Part shown: positions 47,461 through 58,600 of the stretch, in pieces
How positions within the stretch are numbered: the first letter of the stretch is position 1
Layout: the number at the start of each line of letters is the position of its first letter
Assembly (NCBI GenBank): GCA_026419785.1
Contig: JAODTK010000222.1
Coordinates: 124,001-188,000, forward strand
From: Sclerodactyla briareus
Taxonomy: Eukaryota; Echinodermata; Holothuroidea; Dendrochirotida; Sclerodactylidae
Direction of reading: 5' to 3'
Length of the DNA stretch: 64,000 nt
Position numbers and translations under genes: made by a program
The notes under the pieces: generated by a model
Database searches by the model: none
Seen by the model: the letters and a program-made list of their open reading frames with translations, nothing else
What the model was told of the DNA's origin: nothing

Positions 47461-47885
47461 ATGAATATATTACCTACGATTTGTGGATTGTTGAAGAGAA
47501 TTGTTGCATCTTTGAAAAGCTATACAACATTTGATCAGTTCCAATGGACGCAATTGAACCAGTAAATTGTAAAGGTGACAACTAACTGTTATGTTAATGA
47601 GGGCACCCTCACCGACATCAGTCACAGGCAAATACATCCATTAAGTGTAGTACGATCAAGGTACTGCGGTTTTTAACTCCGTCAAACACCATTTCGTCTC
47701 GTCTCCGAGCCCGATATAAATGTTCGTCCATCTGTTAGAATGAGAGTCCGTTACACTGCCCTGTACACTCGCTGCCCTGTATAAGACGCTAATAAAATGT
47801 CCATAATTATAACGGAGCGGAAGAGCAATTACGAACTGTTATAAAAACGACCAAGCTGCGCACATAACAACATGCACGCGTGAAG
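47461..47885. other. Non-coding stretch, no recognised feature
   Basis: Nothing beyond short open frames. Confidence 0.4.
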
Positions 47886-48937
47886 CCGCTGGTTCACACT
47901 TGGTGCGATACGCGACGATAATGTATCGGATGGAGTGTTTCACACTCGTGCGATATGAAATGTCGTACGATAATTGTTATCGGAACGTCTCGGCTCCCTA
48001 ACTAACGGAGAAGTGGTGGGATTTTATTTGAAGAAAAGCATAAGTTCACCCCTTTTGTCGACTTCAGTCATTGTGAAGCATGGTCGGGCCGAACTTTTGA
48101 GTACCAAGAATTGTGAATTTTCTAAGCCATTCGAAGCTTGTGCCTTTCCCTCGGCTTGTCCACGGGCTTGTTCGGAAGGCGTGAAATTAGTGCTTTAAAT
48201 CGCCCCCATTTTAAAGCAAAACCGTCAGTCCTTGTCGTGGAGACATGACGCGTCCAAATAGCCTGGGCACCTGATAAACTTTTTTTCTGGACCATACTCC
48301 CTCCTCTCCTGCCCCTCCCGAAGGACACAACACCCCCCGCACGCACTACCAACCACATATCTCCGCATTTGCCATGCCATTGGCCACATGATACTTGGTA
48401 TTGGCCGACGCAACATGACCCTCCCCGATTACCTCACTGGTCACGCTGACTATTGTCTATGGGGAGGGCAGCATTGATTCGAAACAAAATAATGGTTTCG
48501 TAGGTCCCATGCATGGCGGCGGCAGCAATAGACCGATACGCTCATCATCAGAGGCATGTACTTCCCCCAAAATACGTCACTACAAAATACAGTCAGCAAT
48601 CAAAACCCATGAATTTATCAATAAAAACCACTTTTTTTAACGCCAAACTCCCCCAATAGCCGTTTTGGCGTTCCATACCGGTACTCTTTGCAGAATTGCC
48701 GCAAGTTTATCACTGCATGTCGCAATTTAGCGCATCGAGAAATTTATCGTACGATAGAAGTTAGAATATTTTCAACTAGACGTCCGATAAAATTAACGAT
48801 TTCTATCGTATCGTACGTATCGCACAGGTGTGCAACACTCCCATTGAAAATAACACTTTGTTTTAACTCGACGTCCGATAAAATTATCGTATCGTATCGT
48901 ATGTATCGTATCGTTATCGCACAAGTGTGACAGCCCT
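47886..48937. mobile_element. Inverted-repeat element with duplicated TATCG-rich ends
   Basis: Left end 'ctggttcacacttggtgcga' and the reverse complement of the right end 'gggctgtcacacttgtgcga' match, and both continue into TATCG-rich subterminal DNA. Each end has two such units: left at 47,890 and 47,940, right at 48,773-48,862 and 48,863-48,935, sharing 'gacgtccgataaaatta' and 'cgcac.ggtgtg'. The centre (48,000-48,740) has no recognisable transposase. The type is hAT-like or unknown; no target duplication is evident. Confidence 0.6.
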
Positions 48938-50340
48938 TGAGCGGACGGCCCGCGAACAGCACGGACTCACATTTCTTGTCCGTTTGTTTCAAAGTTTATC
49001 CGGTGGCAAAGGCAGCCGGAACCATGGACCAACCGCCAGGCCGGCTCGCGCTCAGGGAAAAACGAATCAGATAGGGTAGTTTAGAACGTCAGGTTAAATG
49101 ACAGCTTATGGGGTTGGGTAACGGATCAGTTAGTTACAGAGCTTCAGCTGCTCAGTTGTCGCCCACATTATACAAAATATTCGTTGTACCAAAAGTGGAG
49201 ATTTGGTCTAATTATAAATGAATATCATTGTCAAAAATAAATTATTGGGAACTGACAAAACTGGGGGGGGGGGGTTGTACAGGCCAACCCCCCCCACCTA
49301 AAAAGTGAGGGGATACATCCCCGCATCCCCCGCGATTTCGCCCGTGAGTTGGGAACTAAAGGAATATGGGATTTGGAAAAATATGCCAGTGATGTTAGGA
49401 GAAAGGGGAATCAGCATCCGGATGGGGGGTATTGGTATCACTAATTACCTAAGGAGAATCATACATATGCCATGTTGAAGTTCATCGATGCGTGGATATC
49501 ATGGTCATGTTATATTATCACTTTTGTGAGCGTAAATAAATGTAAAAAAAAAAACTTGCACAGACGCACCAAACATAATAAAAAATACAAGGTGATGGGA
49601 AATTATGAAACATGGACCTCAGTCAGGGCATTACTGGAAAATGTGTAGTACTGCACTGTTATAAGTGAGTATGGAATTGCGATGAACACTGATCTAAAGG
49701 TTGAGTTATTTTGCAATCACTTCGGCCATATGCTCATACTTTGAACATGCTTATACAACACGTGCGACATGCTAAACACTATAGGCCCTTTTTCTAGAAA
49801 CAAACGCAGAGTATGCGGGTTAGCAAACTTGACATTGCGTTCAGTGTTTAAGCGTTTTCAGAAGTAATGAATGGCCAAATAACGTTTAGCTGTTCTTTTA
49901 GAGTGTGTTTGAGTCTGGTGTTGGCCGTGTCGGACCCTCTGGTGTCGGCTGGTGTTGAGGGCTCCTATTCGATACAGTTGTTGTCGAGAGCTAGGGGGGG
50001 CCTACTGGGGCCCGGGGGCCGTGTCAGACGCAAACAACATTCATCCAATATACTTTTTTTCAGTGATGTGGTAGTTAAAGATGTTCATCAACCCCTGATC
50101 CTGGTTACTCTGTTATCGCAAGTAACCTGACAACAATCATACTTATATTGCCTTCCCTGACCAACGGTTTCTCCTTTTAGCCTGAGTGATCCTCGCCGTT
50201 TTCGATTATGAACATTACGGATTGATTCCTCAATATGCGACTCTGCGCGCATCAGCTCTAAACAAGGGCATTTTGTTTTTTGAGGAAGGGCAAACCCATA
50301 ATTGCCTAACAAAATGGCAACTCCCAAGCACAAGAAACTA
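48938..50340. other. Non-coding stretch; lower part may be LINE 3' UTR
   Basis: A G tract lies at 49,264-49,275 with an inverted C tract at about 49,290. 50,100-50,340 adjoins the 3' end of the antisense LINE and may be its untranslated tail. No gene is recognised. Confidence 0.4.
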
Positions 50341-50354
50341 AAGAAAGAGGAGAG

Positions 50355-50871
50355 TCAGCTTGTTGATGCTACTCTTGAACGCTGGAGGTCAAAATCAGGA
50401 GGAAATACATCCCCGAGGAGCCTATTCATGGCACGCGAAGTGCGAGGAAGAAAAAAGGAGCGAGCATAGGTTTCGGTGCGTTGACGGGGAGATGCAACCG
50501 AAACGGGTGGCGGAAGAAGAAAGAGCGAGTATGGGGAGTAACCTCGAGTAAAGGAGGAACAGAATCCCCAAGCCAGAAGAACATGACCATAAAATAACGG
50601 TAAAGGAGGCAGAAAGATGATACAGATCTGCGAAGGGTAGAGATTCAAGTGAGGAAGTGAGATGCTCATCGTTGATGAGACGAATGGCCTTTTCTGGATT
50701 ACGATCAAGGACCACTGAGAGAGGATGCGAAGCACCACCCCAAAAAAAATGGCAAGCATATTCCATTAGGCAGCGAATTTGGGCTTTGTTTTTAAAGGCA
50801 GAGAGTAGCTTTGTGGGGTGATGAAGTAGTATTTCCTTGTGCGGAATAAGAAGCCCAACTTCTAGAAGCAT
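50355..50871 (-). pseudogene. LINE C-terminal region after RT
   Basis: One frame (50,871-50,422) gives KAQIRCLMEYACHFFWGG, LDRNPEKAIRLIN and LTSSLESLPF; the second frame (to 50,355) gives RSFFLPRTSR..N and FPPDFDLQ. The order Y-K-x-x-I-R-P-x-M-E-Y..W-G-G..K-A-x-R-L-I..F-x-P-R-T-S-x-x-W-N is the usual C-terminal portion of jockey/CR1-like ORF2 proteins. The last bases code the protein end near 50,355. Confidence 0.82.
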
Positions 50872-51111
50872 TAGTAGCCGATGACTTGATATGAGGAGTT
50901 CCAGAACAGGTTGTTGCTGATTTCCATACCAAGGATATTAAGAGAAGTAGACTGATGGGATGATCTGGTAGCCATGAAAATATCTGTTGCTCAGAACACG
51001 CCAGACCCAGAAATCAGCAAAAGTTCTGAGTTTTAGAATTGGTTGAAGGTAACCAATTAGCAGTGCCCCAGTTTCAAAATAGAATGATATCATTTTCAGC
51101 TGAATTGGCAA

Positions 51112-51372
51112 CTAGGGAACGGTTGTACACAAAATCGTTCCGCTTCCGGGGGCGAGGAAACACAGAGAGTGGTGAAGGGTAGAATTATCAGCAAATGAGT
51201 GAATACTACAGGAGGTAGAGATAAGAAGATAATTGAAAAAAAGGGTTATGAGAAGAGTGTAGGAGTAGAAAACACAACCTTGAGACAACCAGCATTGATA
51301 CGGAAGGTCTCGGAGAGCGCACCACAACCCTAACGAGATAGAGCTCGACCGGTAATAAAACTGGCAGTCCAA
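51112..51372 (-). pseudogene. LINE reverse transcriptase, palm region with altered active site
   Basis: The frame contains QGCVFYS (residues 31-37) followed by LFFNYLL, in place of P-Q-G-x-V-L-S-P..LF..IND-L, and SFADNSTLHHSL (59-70). The FADD catalytic pair is FADN here (51,184-51,195), so the second aspartate is lost as read. The single A/G difference could be mutation or a read error. Confidence 0.8.
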
Positions 51373-51493
51373 GATGTTAGAAGTGGGCTGAAACCAAATG
51401 AAGTTAATTGGTTCACTGTTCCGGCGTGGCCAAAAACACGGTCCACAGTCCTTAGAGTATCAATGGAATACCCTACTTTCATTCACCTAAAAC

Positions 51494-51742
51494 TCAACTT
51501 GCTTGGCCCACTGATTGGTGTACAAAATAGTAGGTCCCCAGTAGATCGGCCATTCGTAAAACCATCTGGTGGTCACTGATGAGAGAATGAAAGTCGAGAA
51601 AGTTCAAACATGCTTGTTTTACTATAGTCCATAACTTTGGAGAGGACCGGGGTGATGGCGATCGGCCTGTATTGGGAGGTTGGTTTGGTCCCCCCTTTTG
51701 AAGGACTGGGCAGACATGAGCATGTTCCACATGAAGACCCAA
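51494..51742 (-). pseudogene. LINE reverse transcriptase, finger region
   Basis: The frame reads VCPVLQKG early, then CLNFLDFHSLISDHQMVLR. This corresponds to the P-x-x-K-G..NYRPI..K..E..LN-L..H-L-I-S-x-x-Q-x-G-F-R block of non-LTR reverse transcriptases; the NYRPI part is in another frame (51,622-51,909 region). Confidence 0.75.
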
Positions 51743-51847
51743 CCAGTCAGTTTTGGAGTAGTTCCAGAGTTTCTGCCTTTGTTGGGGACGCTTGCATATA
51801 GGAGTTTAGATTGAGAACAGGGTAATGAGGCAGTGGTCAGGAGCCAC

Positions 51848-52330
51848 TTAGGGGCAGAACCGTTGCTGGACTGGAAATAAGGGGCTGAGTAGGGAGAAAA
51901 GATATCCACAATTAGCAGAGTCCGAGGCCCGATCTGTTATACTGTTGGGAGAATGAGAGTCTTGGTAGACAATTGGTATAGCAAAAGACTCAGCTTCTAC
52001 ACCAGCTCTATCCGAGCCGGTAGAGTGTATGAGCAATTCTGCGTTATGCACATTCAAATCAACCCAGAATAGCAATTGCACAGTCGTTATATCGTTGATT
52101 GAATTAGTAATTAAACAGCAGAGGTGAGATGCGAGAAGAGCATCGTTGATTATTACAATTGGTGCGAACGGTTAAACACAAACGAACACCTTAGTCAAGC
52201 GAGGAAGAGAGACTGAGCCAGAGAAGTTGATGAAGGAAAGTCATCACAAAGAGATCAATTCAGAAAGGCGGCTGACAGGGATGCTGCAGTGGACAAAGGC
52301 GCACCTCCAGCCTTAAAATGGAAAAACAAT
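51848..52330 (-). pseudogene. LINE endonuclease domain remnant (EEP fold)
   Basis: The EEP endonuclease nicks target DNA to prime reverse transcription. The open part (52,081-51,848) reads FWVDLNVHN.ELLIHSTGSD near its start, the degraded form of the G-D-F-N-x-H block of this fold, then TDRASDSAN, which resembles the conserved D-x-x-x-N/LDLF region. The glycine of GDFN is replaced by V and F by L. Upstream (52,330-52,100) other frames give FKAGGA and CDDFPSST, which fit the earlier part of the domain. The SDH block near the end is not readable. Confidence 0.7.
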
Positions 52331-52640
52331 CATGAAGAATATAGTTGGGACACTGGAGAGGTGTTAAATCAAGAGGTGTTAACTCTGTGTTTCAGTTTAA
52401 AAAAAGTAGATGAGGATGATGAGCCATGAGGAGTTGGTGGACTGTGAGATTGCGGGGAAGACCGGTATATTCGCGAAAGAGAAAGATAAAAGAGACCAGA
52501 TGTCACGTGAGGGGCTGCGTAGGTGTCGTATGAGAAAACTGAAAATAAACCATGATAAGGTAGTAAGAAGGAGGACAGTATGAGTTGGCTCCCGCAGAGG
52601 GGCAAGTGGAAAACCAAGTGAGTCGGTTTAGGCATAGGAC

Positions 52641-53319
52641 AAAGACACCAACAAAGGCAATTAATTAGGAGAGCACGGACCTCGAGGGGGCCCCCCGAAA
52701 CACCGACCTAGGGTGACCCTAGTCGCGAAATAGCAGAGGAGGGAGCTCGGGATTTTACGCCATATGAAAAGGCAGCCTCCCCAAGCGCTACCCCGGGGTT
52801 CGCGCCTCTGCACTATCTGACCGCAGGCCTGCAGCGACACCGATCACGTATCCGAATGCCCAAGAAAAAAGAACCAATGGTATCAAGGCGAAACCGCGGG
52901 TAAACACAGGACCTTCCAGGGTCTCAGAAGAACGGCACCGACCCCCGAGAGCTGGAATGATGCAAAATGTACAGGCAAAGAGGGCCGGAAAGATAGAAGA
53001 GCATTACTAAAGGCACCCAAAGGTCAGCGGTGGTACCTCCCCGGGCGGCAAAACAGAGTTCCTACCACTCTGAGCATACAGAATCAAGTCCGTTCATTAT
53101 TCCAACCTACTAAATACACAAACATTCTAGCATGATCCAGGGGATATCGATAGGGTCGCCATGACAAGGACGAGTTTAGTTTTACAACCTTCAATTATTT
53201 GACGTTTCACCGTATATACGCTCTCAATTTCTCCAATTCAATGGTTCACCTGCCATACTTAAACGATCCAATATACCAGCTAATTGTGACTGCCACAGCC
53301 GCCACCAGCCCGTTCCACT
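52641..53319. other. GC-rich non-coding stretch, possible LINE 5' leader
   Basis: 52,660-53,060 is GC-rich and lies directly upstream (minus strand) of the LINE coding remnants, so it may be its 5' UTR. No promoter motif is recognised. Confidence 0.35.
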
Positions 53320-53580
53320 CGTAATGGGGGCGAAGTTCTAGTGGAGCGAATATTAATTGGGGGGGCGAATCGTCGTGGGGCGCGAACTTTGTGATGGGGC
53401 GAAAGCGTGTGGGGTATGTGGGGGCGGAATTGCATATGGGGCGAACTTGTTGTGGGGCGAACTTGTTGTAGAGACGAATTGTGATGGGGCGAAATTGAAT
53501 GGGGCGAACCTGTGTGGGGAACTTGTAGGGGGCGAAATCGTATAAGGCCGACATTGAAATGGGGCGAAACGTCCTGTTTC
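53320..53580 (-). repeat. TTCGCCCC minisatellite, minus orientation
   Basis: GGGGCGAA recurs every 15-25 bp (for example 'gtgatggggcgaa', 'catatggggcgaacttgt'). Read on the minus strand it begins 'caggacgtttcgccccattt' and is followed by 'gggctggtggcgg', the same edges as at 45,503-45,770. The two arrays are inverted relative to each other. Confidence 0.9.
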
Positions 53581-54114
53581 CCGCCATTCATGTCTCAAGG
53601 AAAGATATTGAATCCCTGAAAACTAAATCGACCACTGTAAAAATACTCAAGAAACGCAAATATGCAATTATGTGACTTTTAGCTGCGGGTAAGCAGCTCT
53701 ACAAGTCATCATGTCTCACCTTCCGTTTGTCGTTAGTTCGTCCGTTCTGTTCGCCAAGAGTCATTCGTTGACTTCGAAACGGTAATGACGATCAGGTAGA
53801 AAACTTAGTGGTGGATGAAGCATGCCACTGGCTAGGCCGAGTTACATTTCTGTTGCTAGTGTGATGAGATTTCAATTAACTGTCTACCCACAGCACGTAT
53901 ACATTTAATTCTTGTGAGAGTGGTTTGTTGCTGGTATTGGGGGATGTTTTATTTTTTATGTCAGCACTGAGGTGGCGAGAATACAAGGGAATTAAGGGAT
54001 TTCCAATGTTAACTGCTACATGCCTGGAATTGTGCTGGGTAACCAATATATTTTTGTTGGTACATAAGCTATGTATACAGAATGTATACTACTAGGAATG
54101 AGTTAGGTGGGTAC
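53581..54114. other. Non-coding stretch, no recognised feature
   Basis: Nothing recognised. Confidence 0.4.
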
Positions 54115-54330
54115 TCGTGCTGGGCACGTAGCAATCATTAGGCGAAGGTGGTAGACAAGTTCCAAGCCATTTCAAGGTTATGACAGAGTCAGAAATGCGA
54201 TTAATGAGAACAAACAATAAATGTGGATTGGTGAAGAACATATGCAGGGTATTCGCACACAGGGATTTTGCCGTCCGCAGTATCAATACGTTTCGACGGT
54301 GCTTGTTTTGCCAAAACATCAACCTCTGTA
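54115..54330 (+). repeat. Family G repeat, plus copy
   Basis: 'ggttatgacagag', 'gaacaaacaataaatgtg', 'gattggtgaagaacat', 'ttttgccgtccgca' and 'acgtttcgac' occur in the same order on the minus strand at 60,445-60,660. The type of element is unknown. Confidence 0.8.
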
Positions 54331-54469
54331 ACAAAACGAGACTTTCAAGATCACCTAAAAATCTTGAATATGTTATTCCAACCAGGCAAGTATCAGATTA
54401 ATTAACTCGCCACCCACCAACACGCAGGGCGGCGATGGTGTTGGGAATGGGGAGACGAACAAGGAGAAT

Positions 54470-54590
54470 ACTATCTAAGCGGAGCGCCACCATGGTTGGC
54501 GCGTAGCGTAGAAGAACTTTTCCCATTTGACAGACCCCAGAGATTGCAGGGAACGGCACGTCCCGTGTATGAAAGGCAGTGCTGGACATC
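54470..54590 (+). mobile_element. Family D element, copy 2 (fragment)
   Basis: 'taagcggagcgccaccatgg', 'ttggcgcgtagcg' and 'agattgcagggaacggcac' match copies at 47,340 and 62,430. It directly adjoins the palindromic satellite. Confidence 0.6.
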
Positions 54591-54591
54591 T

Positions 54592-54920
54592 TCGAGTATA
54601 TGCACCTATATATTCGAATATATGCACGATTAAATCAACAACCTCATTGATCAGGAATATATGCACCTATATAGCGGATATATCCGCGTATTAATTCGAA
54701 TAATATGCGCCCCTATATTTCGAATATATCCACGTACTAAATCGAAGATGAACCTATATATTCGAATATATACACGTAGTAAATAATATTGCACCTATAA
54801 TTCGAATATATCCACGTATTTAATTCAACCAATCACAACAGCGGAATATATTGCACGTATTAAATCGGAATATATCCACGTATAATTCGATATATCCACG
54901 TATTAAAATCAACAATCACA
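54592..54920 (+). repeat. TTCGAA-palindrome satellite, plus copy
   Basis: Units of about 22 bp (higher-order about 44 bp) combine 'tattcgaatata' with 'tgcaccta', 'tccacgtattaaatcga' and variants. The core 'atattcgaatat' is a perfect palindrome. The inner edge is 'caatcacacagacc'. An inverted copy lies at 57,560-57,893. Confidence 0.88.
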
Positions 54921-56698
54921 CAGACCAATGTCATATCCGCGCGCGACTACATGCAAATGGAGTACGTAGTAAATAGGGTTTGGCGGAGGGTCACCATTTC
55001 TAGCCTAGAATCGGGATCGGCAAGGATTTTTTTGTAGTAAGCGGGGGGGGTGGCGTTGGGTTACCATCAAGTGTGCTCCAGGTTTCGGGTGTGCCGGAAT
55101 TCAATTGCAGTGGAGGGGGATGTTCTCTAGAACCAGTTGTCCCGAAATAAATTATAATCGATCAACAGTTGTCAGTTTGTGATAGGGACCAGTCTTTGGA
55201 TGAATTTCTGAAGGGATGGACAAGAAAACGCGGACCTGAAGGATGACATGGAAGGGCAGTGCGAGGAGTCTCGGACTGTTGACTGGAGACAGGAAGATGC
55301 CCCGTTGGAGCAATGTGAGAGCGATTGCAGCAAGAATGAGGTTGGAAATTCGCCCACCTCCGTACCCGGAAACACACCGGATAGAACTGGATGAAGTAGG
55401 GGAGGAAGAGGCTGTGGCCACCACCTAGTGTGGTTCTGGAACCAGTGTGCAGGAAAGAATTGTTGTAGTGTATAAGAGGTGGGGGATGCTCTTCGCATAT
55501 AAATGGCATCTCCTTCCCATGTAGTGACAGCCAGTTTCATGAAACTGAGAAGAGAATGCTGTGTATTCAGTAGAATATGAAGTATAGGGCTGAAATACAC
55601 TGTAACAACGAAAACCTTCTGTCTGCGGAATATGAAGTTATATGGTCTGTTCCATTGAAATCATTTTGTTGAGAGATGCTAGATGGTAGCCTCGTTGGAG
55701 TTGCCAATGTGTCTGTTTGCATTCGACACCGGATAGTGAGGTTCTGCTCCAAAATCGTATACGTAAGAAGACTTAATGTGACGCAAACCACCATGTCCTA
55801 ATATATAGGCCTCATGCGTGAGTAAATTACTTCCTGTAGGCTGTATATGCAATTAAGGGCAAAATAAGGTGATTTCTGAGGTGTGATTTCTACTAAAAAA
55901 TCAATACATTTCAGGTTAATAGTCTTGGAAAAGATCGCTTAAAAAAAACTGCCATGTCCAACGCTGGAGGTTACTTTTGTGTACCTATAATTTTTGTCAC
56001 GATATGAGCATTCCACAGATGAAATACTGAGCATGTACGTTCACATGTCATTGGCGATTTGCGGAGCTCAGTGACACATTGGATATAGTAAGTCACATGA
56101 CCAGGATGGCATTAGCTGGGCGCGCGGCATCTCCGACTCTTGGCTTGCCCGGTCTATGCGGGGCCTTCACTTCCATTAATTTTCACTGAGTGCTGCGGCG
56201 ATTCTGGCACTCATTTAGCTGAGGCCGTTATACTGGTAGCTTCGATGTTATCAGTTATTTGCCGAAAGGTTTTCAACTAGCAGCGTCGGGGATTGGATTG
56301 GTAAACGAGTTTTATCAAATGGAAGAACGGACATAGGAAATAACCTATAAAGAAGCCTCCCATTCTACTTTTCTCTGTTCAAACTGTCCTTTTCTTCTCA
56401 TCCGCTCTACTTCAACTTTCCTCCCAGACTGCTTCTCTTTTGCCGACAGACCCCCAATTTGCCGACAGTGACCAAAATATTGGGGGTGCATGTGACAACC
56501 CCCACACCCTCGCTCGCTACGCTCCTGCATCTGATATAAAAAAAACGGCGAACAATTGTCACCCTCTGATGATGGAAAGGTGACGGATACACAACGTTGG
56601 CGGTTTTACCCCCAGGGCGAGTTCTATAGTTCACTGTGTGTTGATCCCCCATACCAAGTGAACAACACTTTTGTCGGTATGAGGGAGTTAATTAAACG
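54921..56698. other. Unassigned core between inverted satellites
   Basis: Three overlapping minus-strand frames of 90-142 codons (55,152-55,600) and a plus frame (55,243-55,428) lie here. All have unbiased but unrecognised translations and none can be preferred. No transposase motif was found. Confidence 0.35.
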
Positions 56699-57289
56699 TA
56701 CCGTAAAAACGGGGTAACTTTGGCACCCGGGGAATTTTGGCCAATACGTGTTTTTTCTAAATCGGGGCGACTGCCCTCTAATTACGAAACTTCTGTGTCT
56801 TCGGGTGGTGTTGTTGAGGGGTTACAAACTTGTGGAACAATTTTCAAATACGAGTATACAATAGATATTTTTTTTTAATGTAAGCAATTGGAGTAAAGGA
56901 TTAATGAGCTAATTTGCTATTATTGTGAGAGCCCTCACTGCCGCACGTATTTTATTTGGCTTTAAACGTGTTTCCGTGAATTCCACAGCCCCTGTAATGT
57001 CTCAGAAAAAAAGTTTGTAAAAATTAAAAAGCTATCTTTTTTTTTTTTTTTTTTACACTGTTGGTTTTGTAGGTACCTGCCAAGTTACCCCAACATTAAC
57101 AATCTATTTTTCACCAAATACTAGCTCTAAATTTCAAGAAAACCACACATTTACATCAAAGTTGATTTGCTATGAAGCCTAAGACTGCCATCGTAAATTC
57201 AAGTTTAAAAATATTAGCTAGTTATTAATTCCAAAGTTAATTGACAACACAAAATCTCAAAACATCGAAGTTTACCACCGTTTACAGTA
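56699..57289. mobile_element. Possible MITE, ACCGTAAAAACGGGGTAACTT end
   Basis: Left end 'taccgtaaaaacggggtaac' and the reverse complement of the right end 'tactgtaaacggtggtaaac' are similar with two gaps. The left end with 'actttggcac' belongs to a motif type widely seen as a transposon end. A T17 tract lies at about 57,039-57,055. The ends are divergent, so boundaries are tentative. Confidence 0.42.
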
Positions 57290-57559
57290 ACACTTCCAGA
57301 ACCAGAATTTCAAAGACTATGTTCGTCCTGATATGACTCATTTGAACCACAAATTGCTATTTTTACGAGAACTATTCAAACATATCTGAAAGAGAGACCC
57401 CTTCTGTGTTTCATGATTTTTTGAAGGTAGTATGAAAAACTAGGGGGAAAGATATAATGCAGTTTATAACTTTGCGAACAGCGAATTCGTGCGAGTACCA
57501 TGACTTGAGGGTTGTAGAGTTGTAGCAGTCGGTGATCAACAAAATGATGAGAAAGGTCT

Positions 57560-57893
57560 GTTGTGATTGGTTGATAAGACGTGGATATATCGAATAATCC
57601 GTGGATATATATCGATTTTATACGTGCATATATTCCGCGCTGGATTGGTTGATTTAATACGTAGATATATTCGAATAATAGTGCTATATTCGATTAATAC
57701 GTGTAGTATATTCGAATATATAGGTGCATATGTTCGATTTATTACGTGGATATATTCGAATATATAGGTGCATATACTCGAATATATAGGGATATATCGA
57801 ATTATATAGTGATATTTCTATAGATGATGCTTGTGATTAATACGTGCATATATTCGAATCTATAGTGCATAATATTCGAATGTACGTGTATAA
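57560..57893 (-). repeat. TTCGAA-palindrome satellite, inverted copy
   Basis: 'tacgtggatatattcgaata' and 'tataggtgcatat' repeat here, the reverse complement of the 54.6 kb units. The left edge 'ggtctgttgtgattggttga' is the inverse of 'tcaaccaatcacaacag' inside the first array and of its inner edge. Confidence 0.88.
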
Positions 57894-57959
57894 ATATGGG
57901 GAATTGGCCAGCGAGACTTTGCAGGATCTGATGTGACCAAACGAATTGCATGATACCTA

Positions 57960-58600
57960 GCCTCGCCCTATCTATCTATCATCTATCTATTATCTATCTA
58001 TCTATCTACGATCTATTCTATCTATTATCTACTATCTAATCATCCATCCAGTGTGTCAACATACCTTTTGGAACTCCCCAATGCAGTCATTTTGCAAGGG
58101 ATGTAGCCAAATTTGGACCATGTTCATTGACTCATGGGACATGTTTGACCTTGGAAGGTAAGGTTCGAAGGTCATTAAAGGGGCAAATATAGACCATTAT
58201 GTGTAAAATTTCCAAATGTATCTCCTACAATTTTGTGCAAAGTGCTGTGTTCGGTCATAATGATGTGAAAAGAGCATTACGACCCCACGCGGTATTATTT
58301 GATGGATGTGGACCAAACTCGGCTGTTACAGGGCACTATAGGCCATTATGTGTAAAATTTAAAAAGTAGTTTTGTAAGTACATTGGCTTTTTTTCAAACT
58401 GTGTCAATGTTTTTGATGGTGCTCTTTTCCGCTTGTTTGCGGATTTTGATGCGACATAATATAGCGTGTTGGAATGTAAAAAACAGTTAAATCTGATAAA
58501 AGAAGCCCAACAGGCATTTTTAGGTGGATCAACCTTCGGGACATTTTTGACCATGTGGAGGTCAAGGTCAAACGTATAAAATTAGGTTATAACTTTAGGT
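57960..58600 (+). repeat. Family C dispersed repeat, copy 4, with (CTAT)n leader
   Basis: (CTAT)n at 57,965-58,035 is followed by 'catccatccagtgtgtcaac', 'atgttcattgactcatggga', 'ggttcgaaggtcattaaagg' and 'ggccattatgtgtaaaattt' twice. It shares the leader and ~150 bp unit plan of family C but ends earlier. Confidence 0.65.

Larger units (their letters stand above)
50341..52640 (-). pseudogene. Non-LTR retrotransposon (EEP endonuclease + RT), antisense, frameshifted
   Basis: Read on the minus strand, the order is endonuclease (about 52,330-51,848), reverse transcriptase fingers (51,742-51,494), palm with FADN (51,372-51,112) and a C-terminal region (50,871-50,355). This is the ORF2 order of jockey-superfamily LINEs (CR1/L2/jockey). 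Pieces lie in at least three frames with stops between them. The span of 2.3 kb is shorter than the usual ~2.7 kb or more, so there are also deletions. The upstream frame 52,635-52,369 is probably its 5' coding or leader part. It is inactive as read. Confidence 0.88.

Noticed and set aside
55152..55600. Possible transposase or gene in the core between inverted satellites
   Set aside because: Three minus frames and one plus frame are open over the same bases, none shows a catalytic motif or known domain.
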